9,640 bases of DNA from an uncultured Clostridia bacterium. Its GTDB lineage: Bacteria; Bacillota; Clostridia; Christensenellales; UBA1242. Below, one piece after another: positions 1 to 6,686 of this stretch (its first letter is position 1; every line of letters starts with the position of its first letter). The stretch is from the NCBI GenBank assembly GCA_948439925.1, contig CAOJNR010000034.1, positions 1 to 9,640 on the forward strand. The letters run 5' to 3'. The notes under the pieces are model-generated. The model worked only from the letters and a program-made list of their open reading frames with translations. It was not told where the DNA came from and did not search any database. A program made the translations under genes and the position numbers.

Positions 1-2308
1 GTCTTGCACCATATTCGACATTTGACCCTTTTTCAACGACAAATCTTAGAGCATCCTCTGTGATTTTTATTGAAAGATTTTTTTCTTTTAATCGTTTGTT
101 TATGTTTGATATAAGGATTTTTGCAATCTTGACAAGGTCATCTTGTGTGAGATTATCAAAAATGCAAACAACATCAATACGATTGATAAACTCTGGCTTA
201 AAGAGACGTTTGAGCGCTGTCATATAGATGTCTTTTGGTGCGATACTCTCCTCTTCATCACCGCCAAAGCCGAGGCTCTTGCGGTGCTGTTTAACTTCCT
301 CAGCGCCAAGGTTTGATGTCATAATTATAATTGTATTTTTGAAGCTAACTGTTCTGCCCTGCCCATCTGTCAAGCGTCCGTCATCAAGAATTTGAAGAAG
401 TGCATTGAAAATGTCAGGATGAGCCTTTTCAATCTCGTCGAACAAAACAACGCTGTATGGTCTACGCCTTACAGTTTCAGTCAGCTGACCGCCTTCGTCA
501 TAGCCAACATAGCCAGGAGGCGAACCGATAAGTTTTGACACAGAGTGTGACTCCATAAACTCACTCATATCAATTCTGACAATATTGTTTTCGTCGTCAA
601 ACATAGCCTCAGCAATGGCTTTACTAAGTTCAGTTTTACCCACGCCAGTTTGCCCCATAAATAGAAATGAACCGATTGGTCTTTTTGAGTCTTGAAGCCC
701 AACACGCGAACGTCTGATGGCTTTTGCAACCGCATCAACTGCCTCATTTTGACCAACAACACGTTTATGAAGAATCTCTTCAAGATGAATAAGCTTTTGT
801 TTTTCGCTTTCGGTTATTCGAGTGACTGGAATACCAGTCCATTTTGAAACAACCTCTGCAATTTCGTTTGCGCCGATTGCAACAACGGCTGATTTTTCGC
901 GTTTAACATCAAATTTTTCACTCTTCTTTTTAAGTTCTTCTTCAAGTTTAATTATCTCTGATTGAAGGCGTGCTGCTTTTTCATAGTTTCTTTGAAGTGA
1001 TGCTTCATCTCGGCTTGCTGAAAGCCCTTTGATTTTCTCTTCGATTGCCCTTACCTCTTGCGGTTTAACTGTAAAGTTAACCTTAGCTTTACTGCTTGCC
1101 TCGTCAATAAGGTCAATGGCTTTATCTGGCAAACTTCTGTCCATAATATATCGATCAGAAAGAACAGCTGCCGACTCAATCGCCTCATCAGTGATAGTTA
1201 TTTTATGGAAAGCCTCATAACTGTCACGCAGACCTTTCAAAATCTGTATTGTTTCTTCAACCGATGGTGGATTAACCAAAATTGGCTGAAAACGTCTTTC
1301 AAGCGCCTTATCTTTTTCGATAAATTTGCGATACTCGTCAGTTGTTGTTGCTCCGATTGTTTGAAGCTCACCACGAGCGAGATATGGTTTAAGCATATCA
1401 GCTGGTGATGTTTCGCCTTTTTCAGAGCCTGCCTGAGCGAGCGTGTGAATTTCGTCAATAAAGACAATTATATTTTTGCTTTCAATAATGGTTTCAATGG
1501 CGTCTTTAAGTTTTTCTTCCATTGCACCGCGATACTTAGTTCCTGCCATAAGTCCACCAATTTCAAGCGAATAAACCACCTTATCTTTGAGAATTTCTGG
1601 CACATCGCCACTGACTATGGCCTGAGCAAGACCTTCAACGACTGCTGTTTTTCCAACACCAGCTTCTCCTATCAGAACTGGGTTATTTTTTGTTTTACGA
1701 CAAAGGATTTCCACCAGTCTTTCAATCTCTTCTTCTCTGCCAATCACTGGATCAAGTTTATGTTCTTTGGCTTTAAGTGTTATATCAGTGCCCATTTCAA
1801 GCAGTTTTTCTGGAAGAGTGCTTGCAGATTGTTTTTTCTGTTCTTCTCGCTCTTCCACTCCTCTTCTATCCGCTTGAAGTGCGCGAATAACCTTGCCTCG
1901 TAGAATTTCAATATCAACGCCAAACTGACCGATAAGAATCCTATAAGCCACACTGCCAGAACTTGACAAAAGCGCTAAAAGAAGATGTTCAGTGCCAAGA
2001 AATGAGTGGTTCATTTGAAGTGCAATTTGTTGAGCGGTTTTAAAAAGGTCTTTTGTTCTTGGAGTGAGTTCCACTTCGCTGCCAAAAAGATTTTCTTCTG
2101 GTGCATTTTCTTCAAAAAATTCAAATAAAGCCGGCTCAGTCACGCCGTCCTCAGCAAGAAGTTTTGATGCAAGACAGTCTTTCACGCTTGCAAGGCCATA
2201 TAAAATATGCTCACTGCCAACCAAATTACTGCCAAAACGCAAGGCAAACTTGCTGGCGTTTTTTATAACCTTTTCAATATTGTCTGAAAATGAACTTGAT
2301 TGATACAT
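1..2308 (-). CDS. clpC: ClpC-type AAA+ protease ATPase subunit (3' end beyond window)
   Basis: This is an HSP100 unfoldase that pulls tagged proteins into ClpP in the cytoplasm. About 769 codons are visible in one uninterrupted frame. The N-terminal double Clp-N repeat covers roughly residues 1-145 (GSEHILYGL, then GTEHLLLAL). The first AAA+ module has Walker A GEAGVGKT at 214-221, pore loop GTKYRG at 256-261 and Walker B FIDE ending at D285-E286. A short coiled-coil middle domain lies near 400-470, as in ClpC rather than ClpB. The second module has Walker A GQTGVGKT at 552-559, pore loop GYVGY at 599-603 and Walker B LFDE at 622-625. A ClpP-docking LGF loop lies at 679-681. The sequence leaves the window within VEYGAR, the usual run-up to PLRR, so only about 40-50 residues are missing. 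The ATG at 2308 follows AGGAGG (2314-2319) by 5 nt and lies 14 nt after mcsB, so the two are probably co-transcribed. Family assignment is very secure. Confidence 0.97.
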   Translation of the reverse strand, partial: MYQSSSFSDNIEKVIKNASKFALRFGSNLVGSEHILYGLASVKDCLASKLLAEDGVTEPALFEFFEENAPEENLFGSEVELTPRTKDLFKTAQQIALQMNHSFLGTEHLLLALLSSSGSVAYRILIGQFGVDIEILRGKVIRALQADRRGVEEREEQKKQSASTLPEKLLEMGTDITLKAKEHKLDPVIGREEEIERLVEILCRKTKNNPVLIGEAGVGKTAVVEGLAQAIVSGDVPEILKDKVVYSLEIGGLMAGTKYRGAMEEKLKDAIETIIESKNIIVFIDEIHTLAQAGSEKGETSPADMLKPYLARGELQTIGATTTDEYRKFIEKDKALERRFQPILVNPPSVEETIQILKGLRDSYEAFHKITITDEAIESAAVLSDRYIMDRSLPDKAIDLIDEASSKAKVNFTVKPQEVRAIEEKIKGLSASRDEASLQRNYEKAARLQSEIIKLEEELKKKSEKFDVKREKSAVVAIGANEIAEVVSKWTGIPVTRITESEKQKLIHLEEILHKRVVGQNEAVDAVAKAIRRSRVGLQDSKRPIGSFLFMGQTGVGKTELSKAIAEAMFDDENNIVRIDMSEFMESHSVSKLIGSPPGYVGYDEGGQLTETVRRRPYSVVLFDEIEKAHPDIFNALLQILDDGRLTDGQGRTVSFKNTIIIMTSNLGAEEVKQHRKSLGFGGDEEESIAPKDIYMTALKRLFKPEFINRIDVVCIFDNLTQDDLVKIAKILISNINKRLKEKNLSIKITEDALRFVVEKGSNVEYGAR

Positions 2309-2322
2309 ATTCCCCTCCTATT

Positions 2323-3342
2323 TCAGTCGAAAATTGTCACAATTTTGACCAAACTTTTGACTTTACCAGATATATACTCCGCTCTTTTAAGTTTTTCCTT
2401 TTTTTGATTTTCAAAACCAAAAAATTCCTTTAAATTTGCCGACGCGCCTTCATAATAGAGTTTTTGAAATTTGTCGTCGTCCTTTATTTCATAAAAGCCC
2501 AAAACTCCGCCAAATTTGACTTTGGACAAAAGTTCCATCATTTCCTTTTCTTCAAGAATAAAGCAGTTGGTCAGAATGCCGTATGCCCGCCTACATTCAT
2601 CCAAAATTTCATCTCTCTGACTTTCTAAAAGTGCAAGTCTTGCCTCTTTTTCCTCATTGCAAAGGCTATAAATAAATTCGCTGACTTTATCTATAATCTC
2701 GCTTTCGCTGAGAGTGTGAAGGCCTTGATTCGAAACTTGATAAAAGCCACCCAGAGCCTTGCTACCTTCGCCATAAATTCCTCTGAAAGTAAGTCCGCTC
2801 ATACCTGCGCGGTCGATTATTTCAGAAATCTTGCCAAGCCGTTCAAGAGCTGGCAAAAAAAGCATAACAGAGGCGCGCATTCCTGTTCCTAGATTTGACG
2901 GGCTGGCTGTTATAAAACCAAGTTTCTCATCAAAAACTATGTCAAGATCGCTAAGGAGCGCATTGTCAATTTTTTTAAGTCTGCGATAAGGTTTATAAAG
3001 ATTGAAACCTTTTTCAAGGCATTGCTCTCTGATGTGATCCTCTTCATTTATCATGATGATAATTTTTTCATCTTCGCTGATTGCAAGTGAGGAAATATCC
3101 TTATTGGCAATAAGTTCACGGCTTATCAAATGCTTTTCAAAAAGAACATTACACTCTGAGAGCGACAATTCTTTAAGCGATAAAAAGTTGAAAACACCAA
3201 AGTCTTCAAGGTTTTCCATAACTGATGAAGTGATCTCTTCGGCTTCCTTATCGTCTGTCAATTTTGTGTAAAATTTATGCCCGCAAATATTCCTTGCAAG
3301 ACGAACACGCGAGGAAATGGCAATGCTGTCAAATTCTTCCAT
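2323..3342 (-). CDS. mcsB: McsB-type protein arginine kinase with altered active-site motif
   Basis: This is an ATP:guanido phosphotransferase-fold protein. The family phosphorylates arginines on proteins, marking them for ClpCP. It has 339 residues, close to the usual ~350-360. Visible motifs are SSRVRLARN (10-18), the catalytic INEEDHIR stretch (98-105), the nucleotide/substrate loop ASPSNLGTGMRAS (146-158) and RGIYGEGSKALG (187-198), which is typical of McsB rather than of metabolite kinases. Two deviations are clear. The conserved Cys of CPTNxGTG is Ser147. The C-terminal RDxxRA phospho-arginine pocket reads EKLKRA (316-321). ATG at 3342 is preferred over an in-frame GTG one codon upstream because AGGAGG lies 5 nt before the ATG and only 2 nt before the GTG. 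The start overlaps the upstream stop codon (TGATG), implying translational coupling. McsB identity is secure; kinase activity is uncertain. Confidence 0.93.
   Translation of the reverse strand: MEEFDSIAISSRVRLARNICGHKFYTKLTDDKEAEEITSSVMENLEDFGVFNFLSLKELSLSECNVLFEKHLISRELIANKDISSLAISEDEKIIIMINEEDHIREQCLEKGFNLYKPYRRLKKIDNALLSDLDIVFDEKLGFITASPSNLGTGMRASVMLFLPALERLGKISEIIDRAGMSGLTFRGIYGEGSKALGGFYQVSNQGLHTLSESEIIDKVSEFIYSLCNEEKEARLALLESQRDEILDECRRAYGILTNCFILEEKEMMELLSKVKFGGVLGFYEIKDDDKFQKLYYEGASANLKEFFGFENQKKEKLKRAEYISGKVKSLVKIVTIFD
2330..2362. promoter_or_regulatory. Palindrome and tandem GTCAAA heptads before clpC (possible operator)
   Basis: The last codons of mcsB contain a perfect odd palindrome, AAAATTGT-C-ACAATTTT (2330-2346). 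Next to it, read on the minus strand, are two direct heptads, AGTCAAA (2362-2356) and GGTCAAA (2350-2344). The heptads resemble CtsR half-sites, but they are 5 nt apart rather than the 3 nt of the known CtsR box. The site lies 22-54 nt upstream of the clpC start. It may be an internal control site for clpC, or simply a product of the encoded VKSLVKIVTIF peptide. No good -10/-35 pair was recognised beside it. Confidence 0.25.
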
Positions 3343-3494
3343 CACTTCCTCCTCGCCTTGTGTTTTTGCCCATTATAAAGGCTGTTGACTGCCGATTTCA
3401 GCTCATCAATCTCAGCATAACAATGGGCACAGCCAACAAAGCCAGTCTGCAAGATTTCCTCATAGGAGGTGTTACAATATGGGCATTTGTTCAT
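3342..3494 (-). CDS. Miniature McsA: single zinc finger, 50 aa
   Basis: This 50-residue protein has C4-P-Y-C7 and C22-A-H-C25-Y, spaced as in the second zinc finger of McsA (CPxCG...GxxGCxxCY). The following stretch, AVNSLYNGQKHKARRK, resembles the degenerate HxGKxP linker that follows the finger in full-length McsA. The first zinc finger and the whole C-terminal UVR coiled coil of a typical ~180-residue McsA are absent. McsA normally activates McsB and bridges it to ClpC; here only a possible McsB-contacting finger remains. The ATG at 3494 has AAAGGA 9 nt upstream (3504-3509). Its stop overlaps the mcsB start by one base, and its last codons supply the AGGAGG of mcsB. It may be a functional minimal activator or a degenerating remnant kept for translational coupling. 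The intact Cys quartet favours function. Confidence 0.85.
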   Translation of the reverse strand: MNKCPYCNTSYEEILQTGFVGCAHCYAEIDELKSAVNSLYNGQKHKARRK

Positions 3495-3526
3495 ATATAA
3501 TAATCCTTTATTTCAAATGCAAAATG

Positions 3527-5686
3527 TTAGTTTTCGTTTTCCTTTTCAATGCCTTTCATTGTGAGGGAAATTCTCTTCTTTCCAGCATCAACTGAAAGAA
3601 CTTTCACTTCAACGCGGTCACCAACTTTAAGCGCTTCTGACGGATGTTTTATGAAAGCATCAGAGATTTGAGAGATATGAACGAGTCCGTCTTGGTGAAC
3701 GCCGATATCGACAAACGCGCCGAAGTCGACAACGTTTCGGACAGTTCCAGAAATTACCATGCCTTCCTTTAAGTCTTCTAGTGACAAAATGTCACTTCTA
3801 AGAACTGGTTTTGGCATACTTTCACGAATATCTCTGCCTGGTTTAAGAAGTTCTTTGACGATATCTTGAAGTGTTGGAACACCAATTTCGCAAGCCTTTG
3901 CAACTTTTTCTTCGCCCATTGCACTGACAAGGTTTGGCAGTTCAACTAGGTTACCGTTTTTGATATCCTGTTCGCTGAGTTTGAATAAAGATAAAAGTTT
4001 CTTTGTTGCCTGATAACTTTCTGGGTGAACAGAGGTGTTATCAAGGATTTCCTCACCGCCAACAACGCGCAAGAAACCTGCGCACTGTTCATAGGCTTTT
4101 GGCCCTAGTTTGGAAACTTCAAGAAGTTCGGCTCTGTTTTTTATTCCCTTGTTTTTTGCCCTGAAAGAAACAATATTTTTTGCGATCGACATGTTAAGCC
4201 CTGACACATAAGAAAGAAGGCTTGGAGATGCGGTGTTAAGGTCAACGCCAACGCTGTTAACGCAGTCTTCAACCACACCAGTTAAAACTTCTGTGAGGCG
4301 ATTTTGAGGCATGTCGTGCTGATACTGACCAACGCCGATAGATTTAACATCAATCTTGATAAGTTCAGCAAGTGGGTCTTGAAGACGTCTTGCGATTGAC
4401 ACCGCACTGCGAAGAGAAACGTCATAGTCAGGGAATTCCTCAGCGCCAAGTTTTGACGCAGAATATACCGACGCGCCAGCCTCGCTGACAACAGCGTAAC
4501 TCACCTTTCGTGACACATGTTTGATAAGTTCAGCAACAAAGATTTCAGCCTCTTTTGACGCTGTTCCATTGCCGATTGACACAACATCGACATTATACTT
4601 TTCAATAAGTTTTTTAAGTTTTTCGATTGACTCTTCTGTTTTTGATTGAGGTGGGGTTGGATAGATAACTGTTGTGTCAAGCACGTTGCCGTTCTTGTCA
4701 ATGACTGCAATCTTGCAACCTGTTCTATACGCTGGGTCAAGACCTAAAATGATGTTATTTTTAAGTGGAGCTTCCAAAAGAAGTGGCTTCAAATTGACCT
4801 CGAACATCTTGATAGCTTGCTCGTTTGCCCTGTCAGTCAAATTGTTCCTGCACTCGCGTTCAAGGGCTGGAAAAAGAAGTCGTTCATAACTGTCTGCAAT
4901 GGTTTCTTCCATGACAGCATCAGTGTCCTCATTATTCTTTTTAAAGAACTTATTAATCACTGCAAAAGTGAGTTTTTCGTCTATATTTATGCTAACTTTA
5001 AGGCATTTTTCCTTCTCGCCACGGTTGATTGCCAATATTCTGTGTGAAGGAATATTTTTCACCTCTTGCTTAAATCCAGCGTAGGTTTCATAAGTTGCAC
5101 TGTTCTCGTTTTCAACAAGTTCGCAAGAAATGGTCGCCTTGCTTTCAAGAAGAGCGCGAAGTTCTTTTCTGAGTTCTGCGTTGTCTGAAATGCGCTCAGC
5201 AACAATATCCTTTGCGCCAGCAATAGCCTCGTTCTCATCTTTAACTTCTTCTGTGATATATTTTTTCGCTTCATCTTTTAGAACGAAAGCTTTGCTTTGC
5301 GCTTGCAATATATCAGCCAAACCTTCAAGTCCCTTAGCAATAGCCACTGACGCTCTTGTCTTACGCTTTGGTTTGTATGGACGATAAATATCCTCAACCT
5401 CGGTCATAGTTCTCGCCTCAGAAAGTGCTTTTGCAATCTCGTCAGTCCATTTGCCCTGCTCTGTGATTGCTTTTTCGACCTTGGTTTTCTCATCATTCAA
5501 GTTTCGAAGGTATTTGAGTCTGTCAGCAAACTCACGAATTGTTTGGTCGTCACAAGTTCCGTGCATTTCCTTTCTATAACGGGCAATAAACGGGATTGTG
5601 CACCCTTCGTCCAAGAGGTTTATAATATTTTGTGAATACTCCGTTTTAAGTCCAAATTCACTTGCAAGTTGATTTACGATTTCCAT
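3527..5686 (-). CDS. tex: Tex, S1-domain RNA-binding transcription accessory protein
   Basis: This cytoplasmic nucleic-acid-binding protein of the Tex/YhgF family has 719 residues, the normal length. Domain order is as expected: an N-terminal helical Tex region (about 1-300, with IPFIARYRKE at 31-40 and EDIYRPYKPKRKTRA at 98-112), an RNase-H-like YqgF domain starting at GLDPAYRTGCKIAVID (315-330), and helix-hairpin-helix segments about 476-545 (VGVDLNTAS, GLNMSIAKNIV, SKLGPKAYEQCAGFLR). A C-terminal S1 domain covers about 638-712 (GMVISGTVRNVVDFGAFVDIG, then DGLVHISQIS and KRISLTMK). The ATG at 5686 follows AAGGAG (5692-5697) by 5 nt. The preceding gene ends 13 nt inside tex, so the pair is likely co-translated. 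Tex is usually broadly conserved and tied to transcription and RNA handling. Placement directly upstream of the McsA/McsB/ClpC set suggests shared transcription but does not prove shared function. Confidence 0.97.
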   Translation of the reverse strand: MEIVNQLASEFGLKTEYSQNIINLLDEGCTIPFIARYRKEMHGTCDDQTIREFADRLKYLRNLNDEKTKVEKAITEQGKWTDEIAKALSEARTMTEVEDIYRPYKPKRKTRASVAIAKGLEGLADILQAQSKAFVLKDEAKKYITEEVKDENEAIAGAKDIVAERISDNAELRKELRALLESKATISCELVENENSATYETYAGFKQEVKNIPSHRILAINRGEKEKCLKVSINIDEKLTFAVINKFFKKNNEDTDAVMEETIADSYERLLFPALERECRNNLTDRANEQAIKMFEVNLKPLLLEAPLKNNIILGLDPAYRTGCKIAVIDKNGNVLDTTVIYPTPPQSKTEESIEKLKKLIEKYNVDVVSIGNGTASKEAEIFVAELIKHVSRKVSYAVVSEAGASVYSASKLGAEEFPDYDVSLRSAVSIARRLQDPLAELIKIDVKSIGVGQYQHDMPQNRLTEVLTGVVEDCVNSVGVDLNTASPSLLSYVSGLNMSIAKNIVSFRAKNKGIKNRAELLEVSKLGPKAYEQCAGFLRVVGGEEILDNTSVHPESYQATKKLLSLFKLSEQDIKNGNLVELPNLVSAMGEEKVAKACEIGVPTLQDIVKELLKPGRDIRESMPKPVLRSDILSLEDLKEGMVISGTVRNVVDFGAFVDIGVHQDGLVHISQISDAFIKHPSEALKVGDRVEVKVLSVDAGKKRISLTMKGIEKENEN

Positions 5687-6636
5687 ATTTTCTCCTTAAT
5701 AATTTTTTCAGTTTGTGTTTTTAAGAGGTTAAATTTTTCATCCTCTTTTTTTGTGCAATTTTCATCAATTTTAAAGACATTTTCAAGCGGAAAGACTTTG
5801 TCTTTTTCTATGCTTCGTTCAGAGTCTTCTTCTTCAAGCAAAAGCGCTTTCAAAAGGCTTTCTGTACTGATTAGACCTCGTTCATAGAGAAGATTTGACG
5901 TGTTTCCACGCGCAATTTCGGCCTCATTTGCCATGTCTATAAAAGGATAACTCTCGCTTGCGAAACGGAAAGAAATTCCTTTGTTTTCAAGTGAGTAAAG
6001 GTTAACAGCACCACGGCCGAGCATCATATCACAGCGTGGCGTCAAAATGACTTTCCCGCCATATGAATAGATGATGTCAAAGTCGTCCTTATCAATAAAA
6101 TTGCACCCAAGAAGATAACATTTTCTATCCAAAAAGCCAAAGTCTTCAAGCACACGTGCTGGCGAGAGGTTATATTTTTGACTAATTCTTCCAACCTCTT
6201 CAAGCGTTCTGCCAAAGCCGATAAAAACTGGCAGTTTCATCTTGCCTGAAAGGTCAGAAATGGCACTTAGCGTCTTTTCATCTTCGTCTAGCAGTGACTT
6301 CACTTCCATAGCCACTCTTCCGCCGACATAATCGCTGGTTTTGAGTGAGCCAATCGCTTCAAAAGGCAAAATTACCTTGCCTTCAAGTCCAAATTCCTCG
6401 AAATATGGAAGGATATCGGCATTTGGCACGCTGAGATTGACTTTACCCACGCCCGCACGACTATTTAGCGCCAAAGCAAACCTCGCAAGAGTCAACAGCT
6501 CTTCATTTGAGAAGTTTACCTCCTCCAAAAGAGCTTCGCTCTCTTCGACTGGCAAAAAGCAGTTAAGAGCAGTTCTGATGGCGTCGCAGTAGCAGTTATA
6601 GTAACTTTTTTCACGGCTAACTTTAACTTGTTGCAT
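5674..6636 (-). CDS. Amidohydrolase-fold protein lacking metal ligands (probable pseudoenzyme)
   Basis: This 320-residue protein resembles the C-terminal half of metal-dependent amidohydrolases such as the SAH/MTA deaminase, chlorohydrolase and SsnA group. The landmarks align in order but the ligands are gone. The usual HIHxSET segment reads VFIGFGRT (137-144). The PVEYLxxLG segment is SPARVLEDFG (158-167). The LLAHCxHL segment reads LLGCNFI (175-181), losing the catalytic His. PxSNMxLGxGxAPV reads PRCDMMLGRGAVNL (200-213). The GTDG Asp site reads ASES (226-229). The N-terminal HxH strand and outer beta domain are absent; the family is usually ~400-450 aa. A charged tail of about 60 residues follows. 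The ATG at 6636 is chosen over an upstream in-frame TTG (6657) because AAGGAG lies just before it. It overlaps tex by 13 nt. A catalytic role looks unlikely; binding or regulation is possible. Function is unknown. Confidence 0.75.
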   Translation of the reverse strand: MQQVKVSREKSYYNCYCDAIRTALNCFLPVEESEALLEEVNFSNEELLTLARFALALNSRAGVGKVNLSVPNADILPYFEEFGLEGKVILPFEAIGSLKTSDYVGGRVAMEVKSLLDEDEKTLSAISDLSGKMKLPVFIGFGRTLEEVGRISQKYNLSPARVLEDFGFLDRKCYLLGCNFIDKDDFDIIYSYGGKVILTPRCDMMLGRGAVNLYSLENKGISFRFASESYPFIDMANEAEIARGNTSNLLYERGLISTESLLKALLLEEEDSERSIEKDKVFPLENVFKIDENCTKKEDEKFNLLKTQTEKIIKEKIWKS

Positions 6637-6656
6637 ATTTCTCCTTGTTAATTCCA

Positions 6657-6686
6657 ATTATACAATAAAAGGGAGGAATTTGCCAA
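6657..6686 (-). promoter_or_regulatory. Sigma-A-type promoter for the leftward operon
   Basis: On the minus strand, TTGGCA (6686-6681) is followed by an 18-bp spacer and a perfect TATAAT (6662-6657). Transcription would start near 6650, giving a leader of about 14 nt before the ATG at 6636. This promoter could drive the amidohydrolase-like gene, tex, the McsA-like gene, mcsB and clpC. It abuts the start codon of the divergent polymerase gene and spans that gene's ribosome binding site, so expression of the two sides may interfere. No CtsR box or CIRCE element is visible here. Confidence 0.65.

Noticed and set aside
11..40. A GGTCAAA heptad on the minus strand, resembling half a CtsR box
   Set aside because: It is a single heptad deep inside clpC coding sequence with no partner at 3-nt spacing.
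1445..1903. 152-codon rightward open frame
   Set aside because: It lies wholly antisense to conserved clpC sequence (Walker A and B region), is rich in Phe/Ser/Asn, has no ribosome binding site and resembles no family; it is a shadow frame.
3343..3345. GTG as the start of mcsB
   Set aside because: It is in frame one codon upstream of the ATG, but only 2 nt from AGGAGG; the ATG has proper spacing.
3492..3522. Promoter-like TTGCAT-17-TATATA on the minus strand before the McsA-like gene
   Set aside because: The -10 would overlap the start codon, so the transcript would begin inside the gene; the ribosome binding site and short gap fit read-through from tex better.
6637..6657. TTG-initiated extension of the amidohydrolase-like protein
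   Set aside because: The extra seven codons contain the AAGGAG ribosome binding site for the ATG at 6636 and overlap the predicted transcript start.
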